From Euleptes europaea (taxonomy: Eukaryota; Chordata; Lepidosauria; Squamata; Sphaerodactylidae), in the NCBI RefSeq assembly GCF_029931775.1, contig NW_026612052.1, positions 62,001-126,000 on the forward strand: DNA of 64,000 nucleotides, written 5' to 3'. Under the pieces are notes generated by a model. The model did no database searches. It had not been told where the DNA came from and worked only from the letters and a program-made list of their open reading frames with translations. The first letter of the stretch is position 1. Each line of letters starts with the position of its first letter. Positions 51,728 to 62,660 of this stretch are shown one piece after another. A program made the position numbers and the translations under genes.

Positions 51728-53058
51728 GTAAGTGGCTTCCTTGCTTTCTTTCTGAAAGCTGTAAAATTCTTCAAATGTGCATTAAAAATCTGTAGCAGTT
51801 CATCCAGTACAAGAGAGTCTTCTATCTAGCTTCATTCTAGCTTTACTTTTAAATAGAGCAAATTAGGGAACTTGATTAAGGGCTTGATTCAAGCAGCACC
51901 TGATTTATTTTTAACCCATTTTATCTCTGTTGGACTGAAACATTAAAGAAGTGCACAACTTATGACCCACAAAACTGAATGCAGCAAAAAGAGACCCCTG
52001 ATTTGCTTACTGTGGTTCGGTATTAGCCTAAAGTAGAACATCTAAGGGAATTACAGCCTAACGGAAATTACATGTAAAAGACATGGTAATGTTTCACAAC
52101 AACTTTAGATTTCTTATCAGTTGAGATTAATTGTTAAGATAACAGGATTCCTATGTTACAGCTTTGTCTTCAAATTCATCGTTCCGTCCTGACTGAGCAC
52201 AATGCATTCCCTTTTCTCATCCTTATTTACAAAATTTTCTATTTTATTTATAATTTGTGACCATAACTCATCTAAACTTATTGTATCTCTATTTTCTGAT
52301 ATGCTGTTAGCTTAATTAAAACATACATTTCTTTAACTTTAACCAGCCATTCCTCTATCTTTGGAATCGATTTTTGTTTCCAATGTCTGGCAAAGGTCAT
52401 TCTATCAGCAGTTATCATATGTAATCCCATACAAAGTTAGTCTTTAGTTAGGTTAGCTGTTGGAATGGAGATGGATATTCCATGTAAACCTGAGAATCCT
52501 GTTAAATCTGGTACCTAACCAAACTGAAAAACTCTTGAAAAATACATTTTCAGTGTTTTTCGGGGGGGGGGGGGGGATTGTTAAAAAAAATGGCAGCAAT
52601 TAAAGGGAACCCAAAAAGTGCATCCCGAATAATGCCAGCAGGTCATCTGACTGCTGGGCTTGAGATGATGATGTCTCTCTATCCCGGGAGCTTGTAATTT
52701 AAATTAGGACTATTGGTGTCATTAGGGTTAAGTTAACTGGCAATAGGAGAAAACACAACATAACAAAACATTAGCAAGGGGAAATATGCATTTATTCCAT
52801 TGACAGGCATTTATGTGTTCTTTCCATTGGGAAGGGACTTTGGACCAAGGATTCATTGGCAAGAGCAGGGAAATTCCTCATGTGGTGGCCGCAGTTGAAG
52901 ACATGCCTGCCGCTTGAGCTGTAAGAATAAGTCTCGGTACACTATTGGGATCTCACAACTGGAAAAGGTCGGATTTCTTTCTTGAAAAGATGGTAATACA
53001 TTTTAAACTCTTGGTGAAAAAGATGTCTATCCCATGTTAAAGTAGCATTTTGTTTCAG
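51728..53058. other. Putative intron of OR
   Basis: AT-rich. Carries an uninterrupted poly-G run of about 15 nt at 52562-52576. No named repeat. Confidence 0.45.
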
Positions 53059-53075
53059 CAGACAGAACTGGAAAA

Positions 53076-54038
53076 ATGGAACAGCTTCATGAAAGAGCGC
53101 AAAACAAAACAAGAGTGATGGAATTCATCTTGCTTGGCTTCCCTGGGTCTCACTATGTACAGATGGGGATCTTCATGAGCTTTTTAACCATATACATCTT
53201 GACAGTTTTTGGGAATGTCACCATTGTCATTCTAGTGATCACTAACTCCCGTTTCCACACTCCCATGTACTTCTTCCTTGGCAACCTCTCTTTCCTGGAA
53301 ATATGGTACACAATGACCATCATGCCGAAAACCCTTTCTGTCTTGCTAGGAGACAGCAGAAGCATCTCTTTCACAGGTTGCATCCTACAGATCTTCTTCA
53401 ATTATTCCCTTGCGTGCAGCGAATTCTTCATGCTATCTGTTATGGCTTACGACCGATATTTGGCCATTTGTTATCCACTGCAATACAGCACCCTAATGGA
53501 CATCAAACTCTGCTGCAAGTTGGCTGCGGTTTCTTGGCTATTAGGGTTCCTTGCTATGACTACACCAACTGTTCTGATGTCAAAGTTATCCTTCTGTGGA
53601 CCCAACATGATTAACCATTTCTATTGCCACATTGATTCCTGGATATCTCTTTCTTGTTCTGACACTCATGCTTCTGAAATAGCCATGTTCATCGTAGCCA
53701 TCGTTGTCATTTTGATTTCATTTTTGATAACCTTTCTTTCCTATGCATACATCATTTCTACAATACTGCATATTGCTTCTGCCAAAGGTCGTCTAAAGGC
53801 CTTTTCGACGTGCTCCTCCCATTTGACTGTTGTGGTTATTTGGTTTGGCTCTGCCATAATTCTTTATATCAAACCCTCTAAACGAGCATCGGTAGAAATG
53901 ACCAAAGTTGTGAACATCATGAACACAATTGTGACTCCTATGTTGAATCCTTTCATCTACACACTAAGGAACAAAGATGTGAAGGAGGCCTTGAAACATT
54001 CATTACATTGGAAACAAAGAAAAACATGCATTAGGTGA
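53076..54038 (+). CDS. Olfactory receptor, family 6 (OR6F1-like)
   Basis: Intact 320-residue OR. MEQLHERAQNKTRVMEFILL puts the sequon at residue 10 as in its neighbours. ATG 17 nt after the acceptor TTTTGTTTCAG. Motifs: TPMYFFLGNLSFLEIWYTMT, MLSVMAYDRYLAICYPLQY (His of PLHY replaced by Gln), FCGPNMINHFYCHIDSW, KAFSTCSSHLTVV, PMLNPFIYTLRNKDV. The most diverged of the four + strand family 6-type genes, with a 10-residue longer basic tail (WKQRKTCIR). No defects. Confidence 0.97.
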   Translation: MEQLHERAQNKTRVMEFILLGFPGSHYVQMGIFMSFLTIYILTVFGNVTIVILVITNSRFHTPMYFFLGNLSFLEIWYTMTIMPKTLSVLLGDSRSISFTGCILQIFFNYSLACSEFFMLSVMAYDRYLAICYPLQYSTLMDIKLCCKLAAVSWLLGFLAMTTPTVLMSKLSFCGPNMINHFYCHIDSWISLSCSDTHASEIAMFIVAIVVILISFLITFLSYAYIISTILHIASAKGRLKAFSTCSSHLTVVVIWFGSAIILYIKPSKRASVEMTKVVNIMNTIVTPMLNPFIYTLRNKDVKEALKHSLHWKQRKTCIR

Positions 54039-54268
54039 CTGGAAGAAATGCGATAGTATTACCATGAAAATATGTACAGACAAGGTAGAATGAGCTGATG
54101 GGTATGAGCCCCCTGTGCAAGAGTTTGTCTAAAGCTGGATACAAAAATAAAAGATTTAATATATAAAAAAAGAAAACATGTACAGACTGTAAATCCTTAT
54201 GGTAGATGCAGAAAACAAGTCAAAATGAAAGCCAAAGAGGAGAAATTTCTTGATGGTACATGATTCCA

Positions 54269-54566
54269 AGGAGCCCTGTGGCGCAGAGTGGTAAGCTGCA
54301 GTACTGCAGTCCAAGCTCTGCTCACGACCTGAGTTCGATCCTGACGGAAGTTGGTTTCAGGTAACCGGCTCAAGGTTGACTCCGCCTTCCATCCTTCTGA
54401 GGTCGGTCAAATGAGTACCCAGCTTGCTGGGGGTAAAGGGAAGATGACTGGGGAAGGCACTGGCAAACCACCCCGTAAACAAAAGTCTGCCTAGAAAACG
54501 TTGGGATGTGACGTCACCCCATGGGTCAGGAATGACCCGGTGCTTGCACAGGGGACCTTTACCTTT
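54269..54566 (+). repeat. Sauria SINE, full length with target duplication
   Basis: GGAGCCCTGTGGCGCAGAGT head, B box GAGTTCGATCC, and the end GGGGACCTTTACCTTT. An exact 11-bp target duplication ACATGATTCCA flanks it (54258-54268 and 54567-54577), so it is a young, retroposed copy. Confidence 0.95.
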
Positions 54567-54577
54567 ACATGATTCCA

Positions 54578-55334
54578 TGGAGAAAATGAAAGAATAATAA
54601 TTTAAAAACACACCAAATCATGAAAACAGAATGCCTTCATCTGAACTTTCCAGCTGGGGACAGGTGGGGGCACAGTAATTTTCTAAAGGAAAGCATTATC
54701 AGATGTTGACACACATGTGTCTGTTGTCCAGAGATAGATGTTAAAATAGATTAAGGATGGGGGCTTTGCTGGTCTTCTTTCAAAAGCCGTGGTCAATTCC
54801 ACTCATTTTCCCCTCAGGCTATATTTGCGCAGTGTACATAAATGAGTAGAAGTATTTCAGGTTGATGTAGGCATATGGAGAAACTAGGTACACTGCTTTA
54901 TTGATATGGTATTCAAAAACGTGAAATAATTATTTCCAAAATATGATTAGGTTTAATTAATGCTGGATATTGTTCATTATGTTTTGGAATGAGAACAAAA
55001 GTGGACAAAATTTATCCTTTTGCTTTTCTGTGAACCTTTGTAGACTATTCTTATATGTTTTATTTGTCTTTCTGTATAAATACTTTTCCTGTCTGGTTTG
55101 TGTACATACACACATGAAATTAAAAAAGCACAAATTGGAAATAATGTGAGACAATCTTCCATTATCTAGATAAGTATCAGAATAAATGTAATCATCAGTT
55201 GTTGACTCCAGATAGTTTCAAAACAATGAAGCACAGAAGGATTTTGTACTGTAACAGTGATATTCCTGAAATAAGAATTAAATATTAATGAACAAATATG
55301 TTGTTAGCCTCAACTTAGGTGTGTCCATTGACTT
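54578..55334. other. Intergenic DNA
   Basis: No gene or repeat recognised; probably includes the distal 3' flank of the OR at 53.1 kb. Confidence 0.45.
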
Positions 55335-55412
55335 TCTCTGCATTGTGACCCTGGTTTTCCTTGGAGGGCTCCCACCCAAATACTAACCAGGACCAACCAT
55401 GCTTAGTTTGTT
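55335..55412 (-). repeat. Fragment of 5S rRNA-derived SINE
   Basis: On the - strand 'aagcatggttggtcctggttagtatttgggtgggag' and 'ccagggtcacaatgcagag'. Head and tail ends are missing. Confidence 0.7.
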
Positions 55413-56147
55413 TCTAGCCCCTTCTTTTCTTCCAGCTTGCAATGTTATAAGAAGCATTTCTGGAATGGATCTCATGGTCTACTGATTTCCAATGGATTCT
55501 GGCCAATTCAGAAACAGGGAGATGCCTTCACTGGAATGGTGGAGAAGTGTATTTTTTATTACCTTGCCCAGCTTTAGATATCTAGAAGCATTTGTCTGGG
55601 TATTTCCAATAAACATTTAATAGTTAAGAAAGGTTGCCCCAAACAGACACTCATTACTAGCTAGTACTGGGTGGTTGGGGAATAGAATATCTGGGTACTA
55701 TGCATCCACTGGATGAATTCCAATGTTACTTAGCATGTTGAAAGGACAGGGGGTGTTCTTCTCCTCTTGGCATGTCATTTTGGGCACAGGTTAGGAAAAA
55801 ACAAGCTATGGCAAGTCGGGCAGGCTCAGATTTTAGCCAGGCTATGATTGTCAATAACAACTGGCCCCCACTGGGTAGCCCAACAGATAAGGTAACTCTT
55901 TCTAGGAGACTGCAATGATGTATAGGATGCAGGTCAGCTTCTAATCATTGGGAGAGGGGGCAAAGCAAAATTGTTTACAGATAGATTATTTTTTGCTGGG
56001 AAGTAAGAAGAAGAGATTCTCATCATATATAACCAATTTGCAGATTTAGGAATATGAAATACTGTAGCCAAATGGAATACATAAAAATGACATAACTGTG
56101 GTTTTAAAGGCAAATATTCTCTTATGAGGAGGGAAGGCAGCATGATA
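55413..56147. other. Intergenic DNA
   Basis: Nothing that I can name, apart from a weak resemblance at 55438-55580 to 48185-48345 ('gaatgg-tctcatggtctactgatttcc', 'ttccgaattggccagaatcca' type, in reverse). Confidence 0.35.
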
Positions 56148-56635
56148 AAGCTTGATCTCATCAGATCTCGGAAGCTAAGCAGGGTGAACTCTGGTTAGTA
56201 TGTGGATGGGAGACCACCAAGGAATACCAGGGTTGCTATGCAGAGGAGGGCAACAGCAAACCACCTCTTGCCTTGAAAATCCCATAGAAGAAGAAGAGGG
56301 GGAGGAGGAGGAGTTGGTTTTTATATGCTAACTTTCCCTACCACTTAAGGAAGAATCAAACCTGCTTACAATCACCTTCCCTTCCTCTCCCCACAATAGA
56401 CACCCAGTAAGGTAGGTGGGGCTGAGAGACTGTGACTAGCCCAAGGTCACCCAGCTGGCTTCATGTGGAGGAGTAGAGAAACAAATCCAGTTCACCAGAT
56501 TAGCCTCTGCTGCTCATGTGGAGGATTGGGGAATCAAACCCGGTTCTCCAGATCAGAGTCCACCGCTCCAAACCACCGCTCTTAACCACAATACCAGGCT
56601 GCGACTTGATGGCCCTTTTCAGACACACATTCTGT
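56148..56635 (+). repeat. 5S rRNA-derived SINE split by a tRNA-SINE
   Basis: 5S-like head 'cttgatctcatcagatctcggaagctaagcaggg' and 'atgtggatgggagaccaccaaggaataccagg' up to 56286. The tail GGCTGCGACTTGATGGC resumes at 56598. The insertion between is the SINE at 56287-56597. Confidence 0.85.
56287..56597 (-). repeat. tRNA-derived SINE inserted in the 5S-SINE
   Basis: Complete on the - strand, from 'cctggtattgtggttaagagcggtgg' to a TTCTTCTTCT tail (seen as AGAAGAAGAGG...). This shows that tRNA-SINEs were active after some 5S-SINEs had landed. Confidence 0.85.
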
Positions 56636-57694
56636 TGTGATATTTGGAATAATGATTTGACATTTTGTGGCACCATGTTTATAGTGACTCTTACTAGAAA
56701 AAAATAATATCCCCTTTGCAGTCCTCCCATGATTAAATGTATACAACTTTCAATGTTGTTTCCTTTCACAACATCCTGATGACTAGCTGACAAATGGAAA
56801 AGCAAATATTTATCATGTACTCCTTTACTTTTCAGCCACCAGAGCTTTGGTCCAGTTTATTTATAAATATTCCCAAATGGAATGGAATGTGATGCAAACA
56901 GATCCCTGTTGCTGACGCAATTAAGTCAAAGTGCTCTCATTAAATACATTTATTTGGTAATTATTAGTGAAATAAACACCCTGTTGGTGTGTGCCATGAT
57001 ACTTAAAGTGGCAATGAACAACCACGTGCTCAAGACACAGTGTGATAGCCAATATCAACCCACAAGAATAGGTTGTGTGTAGGTGCTGAACCATCCTGTG
57101 AAAGATACGTAAGTGGAAGCAAAGCACAGAGATGTATTTGGGAGACAGTGTATTCAAAGGTAAAATGGGATTTGTATTTCTCCTTCTTTCCCTTCATACA
57201 CTTATTTCGATGGAAGAGCACTTTGAGATCCAATCCCATAGTTTGGATCCAAACCCCATTGATTTAGACTATTTATGTAGAATGACTTTGTGGGCAGGCA
57301 GAAGGGAAAGTTGCATGAACATACAAATACCTAAATTCCATGCTTTGGACCCAGCCTTTCCCTTTCATAAAGCTTTAAGATACGTGTGTGTGTGCATACG
57401 TGTGTGCCATTAAGTCGCAGCCGACTTATGGCAACTTAGAAATACTGTATTACTGTCCCAATCAGGCATGAGGAATTCATAAGCATAAACCGTCTTTTAC
57501 ATGTGTAGTCAATGCTCTTATGAATGTATTTCTGAATACATAACGTCCCTATATGAACTGTGATGCTCATCTGGACCACACTGAATGGGCATCTTTGGAT
57601 GATGGTAGGGATATGTGTTCCTTCCTAAGGTCAGTTGTTGCTGGATACAACTAGTATATAGCTAGGGAACTGTATGTAATTTGACTTCTGTATA
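56636..57694. other. Intergenic DNA
   Basis: A fragment of a 5S-Sauria tail on the - strand lies at about 57385-57440 (TGTGTGCCATTAAGTCGCAG, CCGACTTATGGCAAC). The rest is unassigned. Confidence 0.45.
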
Positions 57695-58372
57695 TAAAAG
57701 TAATGACTACAGGAGAATTACACAACTTTAAGGTTGACAATGAGGAAATTGAAATTGTTCAAGACTTTCTATTCCTTGGCTCCACCATCAACCAAAAGGG
57801 AGACTGCAGCCAAGAAATCAGAAGGAGATTGAGACTGGGAAGAGCAGCCATGAAGGAGCTAGAAAAGATTTTGAAGTGTAAGGATGTGTCACTGGCCACC
57901 AAGACTAGATTAATTCATGCCATCGTATTCCCTATTACTATTTATGGGTGTGAAAGCTGGACATTGAAGAAAGCTGATAGGAAGAAAATAGATTCCTTTG
58001 AAATGTGGTGTTGGAGGAGAGTGTTACGGATTCCGTGGACTGCCAAAAAAATAAATCAGTGGGTTATAGATCAAATCAAGCCTGAACTGACCCTAGAAGC
58101 TGAAATGACTAAAGTGAGGCTATCGTATTTTGGTCACATCATGAGACGACAAGAGTCACTGGAAAAGACAGTCATGCTAGGAAAGTTGAGGGCAGCAGGA
58201 AAAGAGGAAGACCCAACAAGAGATGGATTGACTCAATAAAGGAAGCCACAGCCTTCAATTTGCAAGATCTGAGCAAGGCTGTCAAAGATAGGACATTTTG
58301 GAGGACTTTAATTCATAGGGTCGCCATGAGTCAGAAGCAACTTGACGGCACTTAACACACACACATATGAAA
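57695..58372 (+). mobile_element. Bov-B (RTE) LINE, 3' part
   Basis: Encodes the end of the reverse transcriptase: VQDFLFLGSTINQKGDCSQE, IRRRLRLGRAAMKELEKI, ITIYGCESWTLKKADRKK, FEMWCWRRVLRIPWTAKKIN and LSYFGHIMRRQESLEKTVML. About 180 codons are open before a stop near 58239. The final tail 'gtcgccatgagtcagaagcaacttgacggcacttaacacacaca' is the one borrowed by the Sauria and 5S-Sauria SINEs. 5'-truncated. Confidence 0.93.
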
Positions 58373-58589
58373 GTTAACATGTGATGCATCAACTATATGT
58401 GATAATACAGTGTATTATACACATTAAAACATTCTCATTTCACAAAGTGCATGATGGGACTGTACTGTGTTCAGTTCTCAGTGGTTCTGGAGGACAAATA
58501 ATGAGGTTATAATCTTGAGCATAGTTGAGATGGTGCAAAACCAGACCTTCCCTTCAGTTTGTGGTCACCAGGGGTGCATTTATGAGGAG

Positions 58590-58715
58590 CTTGCTGGGTT
58601 TTTTTAGTAGTTTATTGATTATTAATGAGTTCCATGATATTTTGTGTTCTACTTCGTAAACTACCTAAAACAGGTTCTCTGGAGAGGCAGCATATGCATT
58701 TTCTAAATAAATAAA
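58590..58715 (+). repeat. L2-type 3' end
   Basis: 'cgtaaactacctaaaacaggttctctggagaggcagcatatgcattttctaaataaataaa' resembles the L2 end. It touches the 5S-SINE that follows. Confidence 0.5.
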
Positions 58716-58717
58716 TG

Positions 58718-58935
58718 TGTGTAAAGTGCTGTCAAGTCACAGCCAACTTATGGCAACCCAGTAGGTTTTTCAAGGAAAGACACTAACAGAGGTGGTTTGC
58801 CATTGCCTTCCTCTGCATAATGACCCTGGTATTCTGTGGTGGTCTCCCATCCAAGTACTAACCAAAGCTGACCCTGCTTAGCAGCTGAGATCTGACGAGA
58901 TCAGGCTAGCCTGGGCCTCCCAGGCTGGGACAAAT
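58718..58935 (-). repeat. 5S rRNA-derived SINE, full length
   Basis: The reverse complement begins 'gtcccagcctgggaggcccagg', then 'ctgatctcgtcagatctcagctgctaagcagggtcagc', 'tacttggatgggagacc', and the shared tail. One of the best 5S-like heads in the window. Confidence 0.92.
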
Positions 58936-59299
58936 AAATAAATACATAGATAAATAAACCATATTACTGGCATGCCTAAAAGCACCTCTCCTTTCTCCCA
59001 CAGGCATGAATGGCTGCCATTTACCCATGTGGAGCTATGCACAATGTATTTGGAGGCAATAATGTGGAGGAGATCAAATCAATCCACCATAGTGGGCATC
59101 TCAGCCTACATAAATGGGAATTATTTTGGTGTATGGTAGATATATTTTTATGTAGCCAGATCACTGGAAAATAAGTTTCTATTTATTAATTGGGCTTTAT
59201 ATTCCAAGAAATTTCCTGTGCCCATTTGAATTGGAAATCATGCCTCAGAATGACACTATTGGTTTTCTTTTCTGTTTCTCTTCTTCCTTCCCTTCATTT

Positions 59300-60268
59300 A
59301 TGTTTTCAGGTGGAAACATCCTTAGGAGTCCAAATCAAACGATGGTAACAGAATTCATCCTCCTGGGTTTTGGCAACCTTCATGGTCTAACGATTTTCAC
59401 TTTTATGATATTTCTTACAATCTATATAATCACAATAGTGGGAAATCTCATGATCATAGTGACAGTGTGGATGGATCACAGCCTTCATAACCCCATGTAC
59501 TTCTTCCTAGGAAACCTCTCCTTCCTGGAATTATGGTACACCACCAGTGTGGTCCCAAAGATGCTGAAAACCTTTCTGAATGGCCACGAGACCATTTCTT
59601 TCTCAGCATGCCTTCTCCAGTTTTATGTCTTTGGCTCACTAGCAGTTGTTGAATGTTTCCTTTTAGCAGCCATGTCTTATGATCGTTACATGGCCATATG
59701 CCACCCACTGCATTATACAAGAAGCATGAACTTCAAGGTGTGCCTTCTGTTTGTGATAGGGTCATGGGTTTCTGGGTTTCTCTCCTTGGTGGTCACTATG
59801 CCCATGGTTTCCATGTTGCCCTTCTGTGACTCTAATGAGATTGATCATTTCTTTTGTGATTTGGCTCCTATTGTTAAACTTGCCTGTGGAGACACACAAA
59901 AAGTGAGGATCCCTGCTTTCATTATTGCTTCCCTGGTGTCCTTTTCTCCATTCCTTCTAACTGTTCTGTCCTATTATAAAATTATTTCCACAATTCTGAA
60001 GATCTCGTCAACCAAAGGCAAACAGAAAGCTTTTTCCACCTGCTTCTCACATCTGACTGTGGTTACAGTGTTTTATGGAACATTAATGGTGGTATATGCT
60101 GGACCTACAAGTACTCAGTGGCCAAACCTAAGGAAAGTTTTCTCTGTGCTTTATATAGTAGGGACACCAATGGTCAATCCTATTATATACAGCTTGAGGA
60201 ACAAAGAAGTCCAAAATGCATTGAGAAAGCTGTTGAATAGAAATGCTATATTGGTGCATAGTAAGTGA
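59300..60268 (+). CDS. Olfactory receptor, class II, not of the OR6F1-like set
   Basis: Intact OR. The frame opens at 59231. I favour the ATG at 59300 (MFSGGNILRSPNQTMVTEFI, 322 residues) because the sequon NQT precedes the next Met. An acceptor TTATGTTTTCAG at 59298-59309 would remove that ATG and leave the Met after NQT, so the start is uncertain. Motifs: NPMYFFLGNLSFLELWYTTS, AAMSYDRYMAICHPLHY, FCDSNEIDHFFCDLAPIVKL, KAFSTCFSHLTVVTVFYGT, PMVNPIIYSLRNKEV. FYGTLM and EIDHFFCDL suggest an OR11A- or OR10-like group, not resolved. No defects. Confidence 0.95.
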   Translation: MFSGGNILRSPNQTMVTEFILLGFGNLHGLTIFTFMIFLTIYIITIVGNLMIIVTVWMDHSLHNPMYFFLGNLSFLELWYTTSVVPKMLKTFLNGHETISFSACLLQFYVFGSLAVVECFLLAAMSYDRYMAICHPLHYTRSMNFKVCLLFVIGSWVSGFLSLVVTMPMVSMLPFCDSNEIDHFFCDLAPIVKLACGDTQKVRIPAFIIASLVSFSPFLLTVLSYYKIISTILKISSTKGKQKAFSTCFSHLTVVTVFYGTLMVVYAGPTSTQWPNLRKVFSVLYIVGTPMVNPIIYSLRNKEVQNALRKLLNRNAILVHSK

Positions 60269-60560
60269 AGGAGAAGAACCTTAGCAGCCCCATGACATTA
60301 TAAATGATAAAATGTCAGATCCTCCTACAATGCTTGATTGATGCTGAACTACCTCAAAGAGGTATGCAGAAGAACTATTTCTTCTATAATTCTAAAATGA
60401 CATAGACAAAAAGTGTTGAAATTCAAGAATTCAGGAATGAGGGTCCCACCTTGAATTTCTGCACACACACAAAAAGCAATGTGTATATGTTACATAGAAC
60501 ACATATTGCTGGCAAGGGTTTGGGTTTATCATTTATTTTTGTGGTTTGTATGTTAATGTC
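60269..60560. other. 3' flank of the last OR
   Basis: No feature recognised. Confidence 0.4.
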
Positions 60561-60775
60561 AGCCCTGACCTGTATGGCCTGGTCTAGCCTGATGTTGTCA
60601 GAGCTCAGAAGCTAAGCAGGGGTGGTCATGTCTAGTTCTTGGATGGGAAACTGCCAAGGAATACCAAGGTCTCTATGCAGAGGAAGGCAATGGTAAACGG
60701 CCTCTGTTAGTCTCCTTCCTTGAAATCCCTACTGGGTTTCCATGAGTCAGCTGTGACTTATGAATGCTCTTCACC
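60561..60775 (+). repeat. 5S rRNA-derived SINE
   Basis: 'cagccctgacctgtatggcctgg', 'cagagctcagaagctaagcagggg', 'ttcttggatgggaaactgccaaggaataccaagg' and a decayed tail 'catgagtcagctgtgactta'. Confidence 0.88.
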
Positions 60776-60843
60776 CATACACCTGATAATGCCAGTGCAA
60801 CTATAGTCATGACAGATTATATGGAACAAATGGATTGAGGGTA

Positions 60844-61013
60844 AGATCCAGTGAGTTTTTTGCTCAATACTGCCTGGTTAAGATCATTATTACAGCCTTT
60901 ATTCCACATGGGTTTTGTCCATGCAAGTCCCATGATCCCCAAAAGATCTTTTTGGTGGTCAAAGAACAACCCTCTTCTTTTTCACCATCTGAAAATTGAT
61001 TAGATCTGACCCT
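60844..61013 (+). repeat. MITE-like repeat, 'GGTTGGATCC' family
   Basis: Left end GGTAAGATCCAGTGAGTTTT, core GTCCCATGATCCCCAAAAGA and 'ggtggtcaaagaacaaccc', right end 'attgattagatctgaccct'. Confidence 0.6.
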
Positions 61014-61324
61014 ACATTTTCTTTATTTAGAGAGAGGACAAAACAGTTCATACTTTGTTTGTTAGTCATTATTTGTGCTCTTATTTTCTATTTTTTTTTA
61101 AAAAAAAATCCTAATGTAGCTCTGCTTGCTTTTCTCATGATTGATGGTGTGGGTGCAAAAAGTTCCATTTAAAATATAAACATGCTCATTGTAAATTCCA
61201 ATACCATAATCTGAAATATATTTAAATAAACATATTTCTATAGTTATAGTATAGTAAGACCTGCTTATTCTTCCTCTTGTCTCCTTCCACATCACACCAA
61301 AGGTGGTTCATTATTCTGGAGATT

Positions 61325-61655
61325 TTAGAGCAAGGCAGGATTTTGAATATACCATACCCAGACAGGACCTGTCCTTGCTCTTCTGGCTCTACTGATTCAT
61401 TAGCTCATGCCCTTTTGGAATGCCGCTTTTATGAAGATCTTAGATCACGTTATATCTCTCCCCTTTTGATATATAAATCTAATGCCTCTGTGTCTGACAT
61501 AATGGCTTTTTTATTAAGTGGCAGGGATCCCAAGGCTACATTGTCAGTGACAAGATTTATTTCAGTCCTGATATCCCTCAAACATTAAATCTAAAATTAT
61601 GCTGCTCAAGATCAGTGGATCAAGGAGCTTCTAAGGGATAAAGGAGATTTTAGAG
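61325..61655 (+). mobile_element. LINE 3' fragment, sister of 49795-50390
   Basis: Encodes GRILNIPYPDRTCPCSSGST, DSLAHALLECRFYEDL and SVSDIMAFLLSGRDPKATLS. The 3' end is 'ggatcaaggagcttctaagggataaagg'. It lies next to arm 2 of the inverted duplication, as its sister lies beyond arm 1. Confidence 0.82.
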
Positions 61656-61814
61656 GATATTGAAGCAAACCTTTTTACTTGAATCCACCCTTACTGTTAA
61701 CAATGTGCCTTCCATTTTAAAATAATACAAATCAGAAGGTCTGCTGTACATCACACAGTATCTACTGGAAAACCAAAAGTCCATTAGAGATCAAAGTAAC
61801 TGTCAAATATAATC

Positions 61815-62345
61815 AACATAGTATCAGATCCTCTAGTGTCTGCTAAGATATATATTTATGATAAGGTGTTATTATATGGCCGTGTAATACAAGGGTGTAT
61901 TCCAAAATCTGAAAGATGAGACAGTGTTTCACAGTAGTTATAGCACTGGACTAGGAACTGGAGACCCAGAATTCCCACTGAGCCATGTAAACTCACTGGA
62001 AGGGCCATTCACCATCTCTCAGCCTAACCTACATCACAACAGAAGTGGGGTGTGGAGGTGAAGAACGCAGATGTGAGGCAGAAGCAGTGGGACTATGGCA
62101 GTCTTGTTTCTGAATAAATAAATGCATTCTGAATATCGAACAGATCCTGTATCTTTCAGTTCTTTCAGTTAATTTGCATTTATGATGCTTCTAATGGGCA
62201 CTCGGACTGTGGTAACCTCCTGCAAAAGATCAATCTTTATGGGAGTGAGATACAATTGCATGAAAATCATTTGTGTGACACTGTCAGTGTTCATCAGTGC
62301 CCTGAGGAGAGGACAGTTGGTTCCTTTGCTGAGCTTCCACCTGGT
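61815..62345 (-). repeat. Inverted segmental duplication, arm 2
   Basis: The reverse complement aligns with 47385-48195. It includes the old tRNA-SINE at 61915-62050. Blocks GGCACTCGGACTGTGG and 'aagatcaatctttatgg' are reverse complements of GTCCGAGTGCCC and 'aagattgatcttt' in arm 1. Confidence 0.7.
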
Positions 62346-62660
62346 GTAGTGGTTTGGAGCGGTGATTTGGAGTGGTGGACTTTAATCTGGAGAACCGGGT
62401 TTAATTCCCCACTCCTCCACATGAGCGGTGGATGATACTCTGGTGAACCGGCTTGGTTTCCCCACTCCTACACATGAAGCCATCTGGGTGACCTTGGGCT
62501 AGTCACAGCTCTCTTAGAGCTGTCTCAGCCCCACCTATCCCACAGGGTGTCTGTTGTGGGGAGGGGAAGGGAAGGTGATTGTAAGATAGTTTGATTCTCC
62601 CTTAAGTGGTAGAGAAAGTCGGCATATAAAACACAACTCTTCTTCTTCTTCTTCTACAAA
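62346..62660 (+). repeat. tRNA-derived SINE with L2-like tail
   Basis: 'tggtgtagtggtttggagcggtg', B box GGTTTAATTCCCC, 'gtgaccttgggctagtcacagctctc', tail 'ccttaagtggtagagaaagtcggcatataaaacac' and (TTC)n at 62640-62653. Confidence 0.88.

Noticed and set aside
58830-58935. 5S rRNA gene
   Set aside because: The similarity covers only the head, is imperfect, and continues into the SINE tail shared with many other copies.
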